This document shows, piece after piece, positions 1 through 10,376 of a stretch of DNA of 64,000 nt. Position numbers and translations under genes: made by a program. Each line of letters opens with the position of its first letter. The stretch's first letter is position 1. The notes under the pieces were generated by a model. It ran no database searches and was not told the origin of the DNA. It worked only from the letters and a program-made list of their open reading frames with translations. Source of the DNA: Corythucha ciliata (taxonomy: Eukaryota > Arthropoda > Insecta > Hemiptera > Tingidae); NCBI GenBank assembly GCA_038030265.1, contig CM075939.1:35073253-35137252 (forward strand), in the 5' to 3' direction.

Positions 1-1052
1 AGCGGGCGACAACGAGCGTACATCCCAAAGCCTCAAATTGAATGTGACATCGTCCACTGCAGGCTTAGCAGCAGTGAATTCAATTTATGTCTTTTTGTAT
101 ATACGCTCGTTGTAGCGCCGCTCGAAAACACTTCCAGTGGAGGACCGGCCTCAAGGTAGACTTTGAAATCGAATATCGGTGCAGAAATGGAGCCAAAATT
201 TATGTGCAAAGTTCTGGCGAGGGGGACCGGGAAGGGGTCGAGGAAACCCGCCTGAAACCTCCCCCCTTGAGGGGGAGCCGCGGGGATTATCCCCCCCACC
301 ACCGTCTTCTACATGGAATACAATTTCTCGCCTTATCTCTGCACTGATCCTGGTTTTTAAAGACTCGTTTCAATATCCAGGAAATTCCGTTTCGGATTAT
401 CCGGGAAATTTCCAGTAGTATCTTTTTTCAAATTTCGTCCCCGAATCCGCCTTGAACTTTAACCTTGGAAATTCACGCTCTTCCTTCAACTTATACACCC
501 TCCTTCCCTGTAAGTCCTTCGGCTTAAGGAATACTACTGCACATGCTGAATTTCCTGGAGATTGAAATGAGTCCTTCAAACCCAGGATTGGTACAGAAAG
601 GCGGGAAAGTGTACGCCGAGTAGTTGATAGTTGTCGAAGTGTCGTTGGAGGGGGTTGGAGGAATCACCCTTGCCGCTCCCCACTTCCTCCCATGCCACTT
701 CCAGAAACTGTGAATTGGAATTTTTTCAATTTTAGCTGCGAATGAGCACTCTTTCTCAATTTTAACCGTGAATTAGCGTTAATTATCAAGTGATTAGTGA
801 GTTTTAGCACTCTCCCGTTAAATCCTCCGGAAACTTTATTTTCAAATTTCAACCAATCAGATGTTTCGTAACCAAGCAACGACTGATTTATCGTTTGGGT
901 TAGCGTTAGCGGTGCTGTTGCTAAAAGTATTTTTAAACGTTTTCTTTCTATCAGCAATCCAACGTTGAGAGAATTCCAATTCATTTTAGTCCTGGAGCCA
1001 GCCCTATCAAGGTGCATGTATTTTCTCACGGGGTTGAAGTGAGAAAATAAAA
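1..1052. other. Non-coding, repeat-bearing stretch
   Basis: No convincing gene. Bases about 151-275 match, in inverted orientation, bases about 53255-53370 near the other end of the window, including a shared block around TTTGAAATCGAATATCGGTG, so this is a dispersed repeat. Bases 712-800 hold two or three units of the degenerate ~30-bp family with theme TTTTAGCYGCGAATTAGC. Short ORFs here cross repeats and show no recognisable protein. Confidence 0.5.
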
Positions 1053-1400
1053 AGGTCTGTTCGCGGAGAAAAGTGTAGGATAGAGTAGTGTAGTGTAGGG
1101 CAGGTTGGGGTAGCTGGTGTAGGCGAGGGCAGCGAGAATTTTTTTTGTTACACGAACGCTTTCAGAGCAGCCAGTGTAAATTCATAACAGTCGTGATATT
1201 TTCTCACTCCTGTGCATGTTAGATAAGAGTTATCAATTTATAACAAAAAATTGGAGTAACTTCGGGCAGCCCGGAGTAGCTCTGAACTCATCGCGAACTC
1301 CCTACACTCGCTACACTAACTACACTCGTCTGCTCGCGAACGCTTTTCGGGCGCCCGAGTGTACCCTCGGGCAACCCAGGGTAGCTTCGCGAACAGACCT
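1053..1400. mobile_element. Small inverted-repeat element (MITE-like), AGGTCTGTTCGCG ends
   Basis: The ends are a perfect 13-bp inverted repeat: AGGTCTGTTCGCG at 1053-1065 and its complement at 1388-1400. The interior has GTGTAG-type runs on the left (1068-1120) and CTACAC-type runs on the right (1295-1330), so the subterminal arms are also loosely inverted. It has no coding capacity, so I infer a non-autonomous DNA element. No clear target-site duplication is seen. Confidence 0.6.
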
Positions 1401-1409
1401 AAAGTCTGC

Positions 1410-2030
1410 CATGACATGCTTTCAAAGATGGCGGCCATTTTGATTATGCAAATTTTGCCCATCTGTGCACATATTTTGTCATGAATGAAAAATCATATCA
1501 CTCCACTGGTCGTCTCGTTTGAGGAAATCATCCTCTGTCAGTCAAATGTGATTGTCTGAGGGCGGCAGATGAGAATTTAAATTGGGTAAATTTTCACCAA
1601 ATATGTATACAACTATTTTGTCATACTTGAAATTTTTCATAATGAAAATATGATTGTGGTTTGCAGCCACCAGAAAAGCACGTCTGCCAATCAAAAGTGG
1701 TTGACAATCGGGGGCAGACACAAATTTAAAATCGCTAAATTTGAACCCAAAATTAAACGATTTTGACATGTTTGAAAATGTGCACGGTGAAACTGCATGG
1801 CAAGTTGGCAGGAAAAACCCACGTCTGCCAAAAAAAAAAGCGGTTGTCCAAGGATAGAAGGCGACAATTCAAAACTGACTACATTTGCCACCAAATTCAA
1901 TTATTTTGTCACATTTGAAATTTCACACGATAAAACTGCAAGGTGAACCGAAACCAAGGTCTGTTTGCCAACAGCTGGCTCTGTTGAGAGCCCCTGTCCC
2001 AAAGTAATTGTCTGCCGATCTCAGAAGTGC
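1410..2030. repeat. Degenerate ~150-bp tandem repeat, about four units
   Basis: Recurring landmarks occur in the same order with a spacing of about 140-165 bp: a 'TTTTGTCAYRYTTGAAA' block (near 1470, 1615, 1760, 1895), an 'ACGTCTGCCAA'-like block (near 1680, 1820, 1965), and a 'TGACAATCGGGGGCAGAC'-like block. Units have diverged strongly. No ORF persists across units. It looks like an old satellite array. Confidence 0.55.
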
Positions 2031-2549
2031 CATCTCCCAGATTATAAAAAACGTCCTGCGCAGGTACAAGACATGATCTAATGACCCGGATTTTTCATAC
2101 GGTGGGCTCTCGGACTGATAGGTTATGTATATAAATACATTTTAAAAATCTCGCCAATTGTTTTAAGCAGAATTTCCATCCTCAATCGATAAGCTCTAGC
2201 CTGGATTGTGTCATCCTCCTGCCGCGACAACGGACCTAGTAATTCTCCATGACCATGGCGTCCATTGGTTCATGGAACTGACCAAACACGTGCCTGGCCC
2301 CGTCTCGCCCCCTCCCCCCCCAATCAACGATCACCACGCTAGCCATACACGCAGACCACAGTGAGGCACGTGTGGTGGGGAGTTTTAACCACAAATAACC
2401 GCGTCAGTGTATCCGTTTCCTCTAGTTTAGCCTGAAATTTGATTATGTAGACTCTTCAGGACCCAAAACGTTCAAATCTGAGAGATGATTCTGTAAAGTT
2501 TTGGATTACTACTAAAAGCAGTGCCGTAATATTGCGGTAGAAAGTGGCA

Positions 2550-2668
2550 CTGCTTCCCGATACCCAGGTATCGAATTTCCGATCGGAAGTCATGTGATTT
2601 CATTCATTTTCTTTTAAAAATCAATGAAATCAGGTGACTTTCATAATTGAAGTATCGGGATCGGACAA
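2550..2668. mobile_element. Hairpin element with ATTTCATT central palindrome
   Basis: Left arm CCGATACC..CCGATCGGAAGTCATGTG (2558-2596) pairs with the right arm ending ..GTATCGGGATCGG (about 2632-2665). The centre (2591-2636) is a CATGTGATTTCATT ... AATGAAATCAGGTG palindrome. The same centre occurs in at least five other hairpins of the window with different arms. No coding content. Confidence 0.55.
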
Positions 2669-2670
2669 GG

Positions 2671-2813
2671 GGGCCTGTTCTGCAAAATTTCATAGTGTTC
2701 CTAGGAATATCCTTTCCACCCGTCCGACCCGATTTAAATCACATGTTGATGGGGAGAACGGGTGGAAAGAGACAGTGATAGTGACAGTCAAAAGTTATAG
2801 AACAGGCCCCAAG
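2671..2813. mobile_element. Hairpin element with CCACCCGT core
   Basis: The ends read GGGCCTGTTCT (2671 onward) and AGAACAGGCCCC (to 2813). The core is CTTTCCACCCGT (2712-2723) and its complement ACGGGTGGAAAG (2758-2769) around a 34-bp loop containing GATTTAAATCACATG. The same core is found near 5931, 8914 and 46469 inside elements with other termini. It is non-coding. Confidence 0.6.
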
Positions 2814-3104
2814 GTCTTGAAATGGCAACGTTACTATGGAAATCCCACCCACGCCGGTCTATCAAATCATATGTGGCATCCAAGAATCTACTAATCATGT
2901 TCGAGAAAACTTGGATGCCAAACAACGGTGTCCGTCCCCGATAAGTCATGCTCTTTTTTATTCACATGGCTCAATACCTCAAAGCTACAAAATCACCTCA
3001 CGGGTTTCTCGGCACAAAAACAACGAACAATTTTGGGACATTAACCGACAATTTAGCTTGAAACGTGACCATTCACCACTACTATAACCATAAAACCGTA
3101 AATT

Positions 3105-3260
3105 TTGTTCCATAGATGAGGAAAGATGTTGTCGCCGGTATTTAATTAAATAAATTAAATGAAATTTACGTCTTCCAGACGATGATGAAAGGGCATTGCC
3201 CAACACGATTCGAGTTTCGAAGGGAAAAAATGGGCTACCCGTCGGGTTCAAATCCCAGTC
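3105..3260. repeat. Possible tRNA-derived SINE fragment
   Basis: It contains a tRNA B-box-like GGTTCAAATCC (3245-3255). The adjoining block GGGAAAAAATGGGCTACCC is, in complement, also present beside a B-box-like site near 22984 (AGCCCATTTTTTC). Two dispersed copies with a B-box suggest a tRNA-derived SINE. No clear A-box or full cloverleaf is visible, so this is not called a tRNA gene. Confidence 0.35.
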
Positions 3261-3464
3261 TTGTTTTCTCCAAAAACAAAAATTCTCCTAAAAAATGACC
3301 ATTTTTCGTCGGGAGTTCGTAGGGAACAGTCAATTTTCCGTAAAAACTAACATAGTTGCCTAGAAACTGGCAATCCCACACACCCCTGATCCTGACTACT
3401 CGAGCAGAAAACTTGAAATCTGTCACAAAATGGGATTGAATGGTTATTTTACAAAGTTACATGA

Positions 3465-3735
3465 TTTGCACGAATTTTAAGCACTAGTGAGCGTCATTTC
3501 TCAATTTTAGCCATGCTAGGAAGAACTGTGGATAAGTGAATTTTCTCTGCGAAGTTGCTTCCAGAAGCTGCAAATCAGCACTTTTTTCAATTTCAGCTGA
3601 GAAGTGGCTTCCAGAATACTAAGTGAGCTCTTTTTGTCAGTTTTACCCGCGAATTGGCTTTTCCCCTCAACTTTAGTCACGATTTAACCCTTTTAAAGTA
3701 ATTTTAGCCACGAATCAACACATTTTAGCCGCAAA
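3465..3735. repeat. Degenerate ~30-bp repeat family, 'TTTTAGCCGCGAATTAGC' theme
   Basis: About eight diverged units alternate a T-rich part (CTCAATTTTAG) with a CCGCGAATTNGC part. The same family recurs at 712-800, 23590-25095, 46955-47820, 56690-57840 and 58425-59095. No coding potential is retained. Confidence 0.6.
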
Positions 3736-4786
3736 CTTTCTATAAGAACTGCTGACACTGACCTCGATAGGCTGCTCCGGAGTCGAGAAAATCGAGCAAA
3801 ACCAAGGACATGGTAAACGGCCTTATTTTCGGTCACTGTGAGAGGTGAGAGGCGCTGACAGCCCCTTAAGGTGTTTTTCACCGAGACCGCCTTTATCTGT
3901 TTATTGAATTGAGCATTATCTAGGGGACTCATGAACCACGTCTTGCTCAAACCGAAACACTTCTTACAATGACCCTGAGGATCACCCTATTGACTCTTTA
4001 GGCGATTTTGACAACAACAAAAACTATATGGAATCGTGTAACTCAGGAATTCAGGTCTCGGGGAATCCGGCAATTGAAAAGGATTTTCGATCAGACCAGC
4101 CGTGGAAGGGGTTCCGTCCGTCATGCCACCAATTTGTGGGATGTACCCGGGTCAACCACACACGGCACGGATTATCCCAAAAAGTACACAAATCGTATAC
4201 GAAACGTAAGCTGAAAGGAAATATTCAGTCACCAAAACTTCTGAGCTCCTGCAACGTCCTAGTTGAATAGAATGAAAATCCTCGAAAGACGCGAGAAATA
4301 AAGTCAGCCGCTGTTTTCAAATATTTTTGCTTTTTAAATAAATGGAAGGGCTGTGATGTTCCAGGGTCACCATTTTCACAATTTTAAAATAGGCCCTCCA
4401 AAATGTCTAGCTTCAATGCTATTTCTGGGGCTGAACTGATGATTTGGGCTGTCCTGTTTCTGGACCTCGAAGGTCATTTCCGGCAGGGCCGGTAGCTAAA
4501 CTGGAACTTGTGCTTCTTTGTCACAGTTGAGTCGATCTCTTTATTTTCAATCTGTAGCGTAGTAGAACGTTTCTGATGGGATTTTGACAAGTAAATACGC
4601 AGCATGTAAGCTTGACAAATGCGTGGTGTACATGAAATACTTTCAGTGTCAGTAACTATAGGTCGAAATAAGTTCATTGTTTAGTCGTACAATAGTGCAA
4701 CTCGATGAACTCGATTCAGCTTCGCCTTAGCAGCTATTTTGACATTGCTTTGGGTTCATGGTAATGATGACCGCATTTCATTTCAG

Positions 4787-5143
4787 GTACTGTTGCATTT
4801 CATGTACAACGGCGAAGTCAACGTTAAACAGGATGAACTCGGCGGGATACTTAAAACTGCCAACGCCTTGCAAATTCGTGGCCTCGCCGATTCGCGTGAA
4901 GGTTCAAAAGCGGCCGACGATTACTCCCCGCCTCCGTCGGCGGCGGGTGGTAGCGGTGGCGGTGATAACAGCAGCAGCAGCAGTAACAAACACCGTCCTT
5001 CGTCGCCGAGCGCAACCGCCCCCGCACCAACAGGTGGATCCTCCTCGAACGAGAGGAGAAAACGAAAAATGTCCAACAGCTCCGAACAGCCGGGCCCCTC
5101 GTATCACTCGAATTCCACGGACAAATTTTCCTTTGAACCACAC
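4787..5143 (+). CDS. BTB zinc-finger transcription factor, exon with end of BTB domain
   Basis: This is an internal exon of a nuclear BTB/POZ transcription factor of the arthropod TTK class (broad, tramtrack, lola and relatives). The acceptor is TTTCAG before 4787 and the donor CAC|GTACGT after 5143; it is 119 codons, phase 0 on both sides. The first ~35 residues are the last BTB helices: [14 protein letters not shown] and [14 protein letters not shown], which match the family pattern FMYxGEVxVxQxxL..LxTAxxLxIRGL. A low-complexity Ser/Gly/Pro/Ala linker follows, with a basic patch (ERRKRKM) that could be a nuclear localisation signal. The BTB start (RWNNHQ-type motif) is not in 1-4700, so the first coding exons lie upstream of the window. 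Class is secure; which paralogue is not. Confidence 0.88.
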
Positions 5144-5229
5144 GTACGTTTTCTTCATTATTTATTGAGTTATTTTGATAACTGATGTATCTCTCTGGTA
5201 GGGAGAGCTCTTAGTATTGTGGATAGTCC

Positions 5230-5455
5230 AACAGGAATGCATTTTGTGGGTTGTTTGGGCCTATTCTCTAACAAAAAAACAATATTTTTTTCGTAGAGAT
5301 AGGCATTATTTAGCTAGTGCTCCACTTTCGAAGAAAATCATTTGATTTCATTCAATTTTACAAAATTAGCCAATGAGATCACGTGATTTTCTACACTATT
5401 GCAGCACTAGCAAAACAATGGAACGGACCTAGTGACTTGTTTTGAAAAATTTAAG
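5230..5455. mobile_element. Hairpin element in BTB-gene intron, CTAGTGC ends
   Basis: CTAGTGCTCCACTTTCGAAG (about 5314) pairs imperfectly with the stretch ending GCAGCACTAG (to about 5410). The centre (5337-5390) is the shared ATTTCATT...AATGAGAT palindrome. The right flank reads CAAAACAATGGAACGGACCT, a terminus also seen near 8815, 9006, 40396 and 47950, which defines a family. Confidence 0.5.
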
Positions 5456-5867
5456 GGCCTATTTCACAAAAGTACTCTGCAACTCTTCACTGCCGAGTTT
5501 GCACTCCGCATTTTTCTGAAAAGTTAGCAGAGTTTGTGTTCCACCACTGCTGTGCAATAACTTTTCACTCTTCATCATTTGCAGAGTTGATTCGAAGAGT
5601 AACCTTCACGAGCGGATACCTTTTTGTAGCATAACACACGTACATTGAAGTAATTACTAGCCGTTGACAAGAAGTTAAGAAGTTAGTAACGAGGGGTATT
5701 CTGCACACGAGGGCACGACATTTTCTCCATATATGTGCTGCAATAGGGAATTTGCTAATCTTGTCACCATAAGACAAAACGGGCCGGGAGACAACTACTT
5801 CACTTACCTACCGGCATTGTCAAATTGTCGGCCGCCTTAAGTTTGTTTGATGGGTTCAAACAAGTGA

Positions 5868-6040
5868 AAATCGCGCACGGTTTCTGATAGCATTTTCCAT
5901 TTCCGTAAAATTTCGCTCTGAAGCCGAGCATTTCCACCCGTCTTCTCTGAATTGTACCATATGGTAACGAAGACGACGGGTGGAAATGCTCGGCTCCAGA
6001 GTGGAATTTTATGTAAATGGAAAACGCCATGAAAAAACGC
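5868..6040. mobile_element. Long hairpin element with CCACCCGTC core
   Basis: Arms of roughly 65 bp are strongly complementary: the left arm runs from about 5880 (TTTCTGATAGCATTTTCCAT) to 5945 and the right from about 5970 to 6035. The inner core is TTTCCACCCGTCTTC (5931-5945) facing GAAGACGACGGGTGGAAA. The loop has CTGAATTGTACCATATG. Flanking blocks at 5457 (GGGCCTATTTCACAAAAG) and 6048 (CCCTATTTCAC) look like ends of further elements, so this region is a nest of MITEs. Confidence 0.65.
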
Positions 6041-6535
6041 TTTGAGCCCTATTTCACTCGGCACTCTTCTGCGAAGTTTCTGTTTCTCCAAATGGAATTT
6101 CAAAAGTGGGTGGAAAAGTGAATTGCAAAGTGAAAACTTTTCACACAAATATGTATTTCTGTTTCACCAAACATAAATTTGTAGAGTGAAGAGCCACACT
6201 TTTTCAGTTTTTCAAAAACTTTTCCAGTTTTTCTGCAGAGTTATTAGTTGACCCTTGAAGTGGAAAGAGGTGTGTGAAATACTTACGTGAAATTTATTTT
6301 TTTATATTTTTCTGAAGAAGAAAGTCGTAGGGGTGCGTGTCCGAAGGGATTATAGAATTCACATAAATTTTGCAATGAGTGGGTCCGTTGTAAAACTATA
6401 ACACGATTAATTGCGATTGATCCTTCCCTCTGATTTTACATGTGTTGAAAACAAAACCTCATCAAGTGCTGAGCAATTTTTTGAGTTTTACAACGGGGCC
6501 AATGATAGCTTTTTCACGAAGTTTTGTTTGATTAA

Positions 6536-6674
6536 GGGCCGTATTCAGAAACCAACCTTAACCTTTACGTCTCCCTTAAGCGCTTCGAAACTGATGACAA
6601 ATTTGTTTAAACCATCACATTTTTTCAACTCCTTTAGTTAAGGCTTCGTAAAGGTGGGTTTCTGAATACGGCCC
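6536..6674. mobile_element. TTAA-flanked MITE, copy 1 (GGGCCGTATTCAGAAACC ends)
   Basis: An 18-bp terminal inverted repeat GGGCCGTATTCAGAAACC starts at 6536 and its complement ends at 6674. Both ends are flanked by TTAA (6532-6535 and 6675-6678), the target duplication typical of piggyBac-like DNA transposons. It is 139 bp and non-coding. A left-truncated relative lies at about 58290-58398. Confidence 0.75.
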
Positions 6675-6678
6675 TTAA

Positions 6679-6915
6679 GGTCAATACAGACTATTCGGAC
6701 GTGACGTGGGAACACGCTGTCCCACGTGTGATATAAAATTCCAACATAGGCTTTTGTATGTTAACGTTCACATTGCTCGGACACGTATCTTCCCACATGT
6801 TCCCTCGTCACGTCAAAGCAATGTGAACGCAAACAAACAAAAGCCCTTTCTTGAATTTTGTATCACACGTGGGACAGTGTGTTCCCACGTCACGCCCGAA
6901 TAGTCTGAATCGACC
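6679..6915. mobile_element. TTAA-flanked foldback MITE abutting the previous one
   Basis: Near-perfect inverted arms of about 65 bp: the left begins GGTCAATACAGACTATTCGG and the right ends CCGAATAGTCTGAATCGACC. Inner arm landmarks are GACGTGGGAACAC and CCCACGTGTGATA with their complements. TTAA flanks both ends (6675-6678 and 6916-6919); the left TTAA is the same one that closes the preceding MITE. The 237-bp element has no ORF except antisense readings of the arms. Confidence 0.75.
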
Positions 6916-6919
6916 TTAA

Positions 6920-8284
6920 GACTCAAATTGAATATGGTGATCGACAGAGTCGACCGTCGTATGTCCTCCAAAACTAAGCCTTGCGTTATCTGCTGAGATT
7001 GAGCAGAAACTGTTGTTTCGGCACTAAGTGCGCACCTCTGCACGCTACGCATTTCTAGGCTTCTAGTGTCTAGTGCAATTGTTCGATCCATGATCCTAGA
7101 AACTGTTGTTAGACAGAAGACACTTGTGGATTAGCGGTACATTTTTTTTTTTTTTTTTTTTTTTTGAAAAGGAGGGCTCACTGATTAACACTGACGATTT
7201 GTCGTCTCACGAGATCCTGTTGTTTTCCTCCAAAACCGGGTTTCAACCTACTTAGGCCCATTTTCACCGACAAAATTGATTTCGCTTAAAGTTGATCGTG
7301 ATTAGTTGACAATAACGACCCATATGAATTCTGATATAAGTGTTCACATTGTAATCGTGATTAGTTGTTGATCGGGGTTATGAAGTTGGTGAAATCGAGC
7401 CTTAGAGGTCATCCTCAAGGGTTGTATCGTTTTATATATTTTTCTGTAAAGCATGTCGTCAGATTTTAAACGTCAATTAAGTATCATTAGTAAATCGTTT
7501 GCCCAATTTTCGGATTACGTTCAACCATACAATGTTGCCCTAAAACAATGTACTAATACTAAGTACACATTTTATTCTGTCTCTCCTTTGTTGACATTTT
7601 ACTCGTAATTCTGCTTGTTACTGACTTCGTGCTAACGGCTACCGGCTGGTAAAATTTTCAACAAACAGGCGTCAGGCTACAAAAAAGCATTAGCTTGTAA
7701 AGGTTACTCTTCAAATTTACTTTGCAACTAGTGATGAGTGAATAGTTTTCGCACACGAATGGTGGAACACAAACTCTTCGACTTTGCGGAAAAGTGTGGA
7801 GTGCTGAGTTGGTCGGGCATGGTTGTGTGGCACGTTCGGGCTGTTCGAGAGTCTCAAAAAAAAAATCGTTTGTTTCGGGTTTGAACGGCTGTATGAGGCC
7901 TGGCTTTGTGGAACTGTTACGACTCTCCGGATGGATTGGTGTCTTCTTGTAAAAGCGGATTTACAATTGACGAGAAGCTCGTACTAGTAGTTGGCCATTA
8001 TTTTTCGACGGTCGCGAGGGAAATGAATCAGGATGATCTCTCTTGAATCCCAGAAAACGGTTGCCATAATTATTCGCTCAGACAAACGAGTTTTGGCTTT
8101 GATCGTAAATCGAACGTAGAAACCTAACTAAAAGCCTTTTGATATGGAAAAGAAACTAGAAACCTCTTGGAGGACGCGGCATGCCGTTGAAATTGCAATC
8201 ATCTTCATCACTTTCATCTACGGAAAAATGTCGAAACATAGACATTTCGCGTCTAGGTATTTCACTCTCTATACTTCCGGCTTT
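6920..8284. other. Intron of BTB gene, little recognisable
   Basis: Part of the 4-kb intron between 5143 and 9120. It contains a 26-27-bp poly-T run (7141-7166) followed by a stretch that could be the tail of a retroposed SINE on the - strand. No exon with good splice sites and conserved protein is seen here. Confidence 0.45.
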
Positions 8285-8535
8285 AGTCTGTCTACTTAGC
8301 GATGGACTCTAGAACGTGTTGCTTCATTTCGATGGTTCGATTTGTTCACTCCCACCAAAAATATTAAAGAACTCAACAAAAAAATTTTAATACGGGCACC
8401 ATCGCTACCCAGTGATCATTTGTTCCAATATTATTCCCGGTGCGTTATTTTTAGGAGAAGGGGCAAAGGGGAAGCTCATTCCACTAAATTCAAGGGCGGG
8501 CGAAGCTGCGAGAGTCCATCCCTAAGTGGACAGAC
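8285..8535. mobile_element. MITE with AGTCTGTC..CTTAG..ATGGACTCT ends, copy 1
   Basis: Terminal inverted repeat of about 25 bp: AGTCTGTCTACTTAGCGATG at 8285 and the complement of its variant at 8511-8535. A second, reverse-oriented copy at 44530-44785 shares the ends and the interior (TTGTTCACTCCCACCAAAAA and AGAAGGGGCAAAGGGGAAGC). It is about 250 bp and non-coding. Confidence 0.7.
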
Positions 8536-8639
8536 GGAAGAGGAGTCAACTATTGGCTATGAAAAACTGAAAACTTGTCAAACAAAAAAGTGTGGCTTCA
8601 CTCTGATTAATTATTTTTTATGAAACGAAATACAATTTT

Positions 8640-9050
8640 TAATGAAAAGCTTTCACTCTGCAGTTCACTTTTCCTACAACTTTTCCTACCACTTTTCAAA
8701 TTCCATTTGGAGGAACAGGAACTTTGCAGAAGACTGGAGAGCTGGTAGTGAAGGTTGCACAGTACTTTTGTGAAATAGGCTCCAGATGACTTTCTTCAAA
8801 AGTGTAGCACTCGTGAAACAATGGAACGGAGATAAAATGTGTATTTCATTTTCAAACAAATGAATGAAATAGCCACATTAGCGACCTTATTCACTAAAAT
8901 TAAGCACCGGCGCTATCCACCCGTCTTGTCAAAAACATAATTATGTTCTATTCCTGGGAGGACGGGTGGATAGCGCCGGCGCCTAACTATTAGTGAAAAA
9001 GGCGCTAGGTCTGTTCCATTGGTTTGCTTGTGCTGCACTAGTATATCGTG
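8640..9050. mobile_element. Cluster of nested MITEs just upstream of BTB-gene exon
   Basis: Three layers are visible. 8640-8775 ends in AGTACTTTTGTGAAATAGGC, the complement of a terminus at 5457. 8802-9044 is framed by GTGTAGCACTCGTGAAACAA and TTGTGCTGCACTAG, the CAATGGAACGGA family. Within it, 8914-8972 is a CCACCCGTC hairpin (TATCCACCCGTC / GACGGGTGGATA) with GCGCCGGCGC-type outer arms, and 8839-8880 is the ATTTCATT...AATGAAAT palindrome. Confidence 0.6.
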
Positions 9051-9119
9051 GCTAACTGGTGCCCCCATAGCGTACCAGGAACATCGTTTCTTTCTTATGA
9101 CACCTTGTTTTCGTTACAG

Positions 9120-9272
9120 ATTACTTACAATTCGATCAGCCAGATGGGCCAGTCACCTTCCAAGCATTCGCACACTTCCGTATCGCCCGAATTATCCGAA
9201 TCCATGTTATCCGTACTTAAACAAGAAAATCAGCAACATCAGGACGAAGACTCTGAAGATCAACAAAATATG
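9120..9272 (+). CDS. BTB zinc-finger gene, common linker exon
   Basis: The acceptor is TTCGTTACAG before 9120 and the donor AAT ATG|GTGAGT after 9272; 51 codons, phase 0 at both ends, so it joins in frame to the BTB exon 4787-5143. It encodes a hydrophilic Ser/Gln/Glu-rich linker (SQMGQSPSKHSHTSV, then a QENQQHQDEDSEDQQ acidic-Gln stretch). Such linkers between BTB and zinc fingers are usual in the TTK class. From here splicing can go to 9657 or to 15748, both phase 0. Confidence 0.8.
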
Positions 9273-9656
9273 GTGAGTACCTTCTTTTATTTTGTTTGTA
9301 CTCCCCTGTTATATTGTAGGCATCGCTCTTATTTCGTGGACTTTCAAGAAATTGAATGGTACGAGACACTCTCTTCATTTTATTTTATTTGTTTTTGTAA
9401 CACGAAATGTTGTGATCAAGTTGTAATCGGTTTCTTCGAACGTCTCGCCGGGGGATGTTTTATAAAGCAAGTCACCCTGAGGAGCAACGATCGCCAGTCT
9501 ACGCTCTCATTTAAGTTAAACCATAAGATCTTGACTGCAATGTTTCAGGGTGACTCTCCTCGTGTTATAGATTTTGTTAAAGAGAACAAAAAGAGAGATG
9601 TGTGGGGGAGGAAGAAGGAGAAGGACTAACACTTGGCGGTGTTTGTGTGTTGACAG

Positions 9657-9786
9657 ACGGATGATGGCGGACAGAGTGCTTCGATGGGAGCCGCCATTGG
9701 GGACGCACCCAAGGGATCATCCGCGAAGGTCGACCTACCCAAACTCGCTCTCCCCCACACATCCGCTTTTTCTTTACGTCTTCTTG

Positions 9787-9818
<32 letters not shown>

Positions 9819-10376
9819 CTGCAGCAGCAGGTACGCCCTCAGGAAATTTCGGTTATTCAATCCACGCCCACCTCTACGCCTCATCAACAATTTCACCATA
9901 TGACGGCGGCTGCAAGTAGCCCCCCAGTGTTTGTCGCTCCTCGAAAAGAGGTGACTACTCGAAAAGGGGGGCGTTTCCGTCCTGGATGGCTTGATTCATA
10001 TTATTGGCTTCAATATGACGATCGTCTCAACATGATGTATTGTAAATTCTGTCGAAAATGGTCAGGCTCTGTCCCTGAAATGCGAACGTCATTTGTCGAA
10101 GGAAACTGCAATTTTCGTCTAGAAATCGTCAATCATCATGAACGATGCAAATCTCATCAGTTGTGTATGGCTAAAGAGCTAGGGCAGACCACTGCTGCTG
10201 CCGCAGCCGCCGCGGCAGCAGCAGCAGTGGCTGCAGCCACCGCCTCAAATAGCGGAATTACCCCCGCCGGGGAAAACGTAGGACCCACTGATCTGTCGAA
10301 ATCATCGCCCTCGCCGGTCACACCACCGACCCCCTCTCCCACTCCTGAATCCAAGTCTCATGGCTTGGCCGAGTGA
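9657..10376 (+). CDS. BTB zinc-finger gene, alternative 3' exon with BED/ZNF862-like zinc finger
   Basis: Terminal exon, acceptor GTTGACAG before 9657, 240 codons including TGA at 10374-10376, phase 0 with exon 9120-9272. Order of parts: Gly/Ala/Pro-rich start; an 11-residue-plus poly-Gln run encoded mostly by CAA (9787-9831); then a zinc-binding module beginning [17 protein letters not shown], with CKFC, then [11 protein letters not shown] and H-x5-H in [12 protein letters not shown]; then poly-Ala (about 10190-10250) and a Ser/Pro/Thr-rich tail with a PTDLSKS motif. The pattern W..Y......CxxC...FVEG..NFR....H...H.. is what I know from ZNF862/C17orf113-type BED-like fingers, not from the C2H2 pairs usual at this position. 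Domain assignment is from memory. Confidence 0.82.

Noticed and set aside
4851..5158. ORFs on the - strand over the BTB exon
   Set aside because: Shadows of the GC-rich Ser/Gly/Pro linker coding sequence on the + strand.
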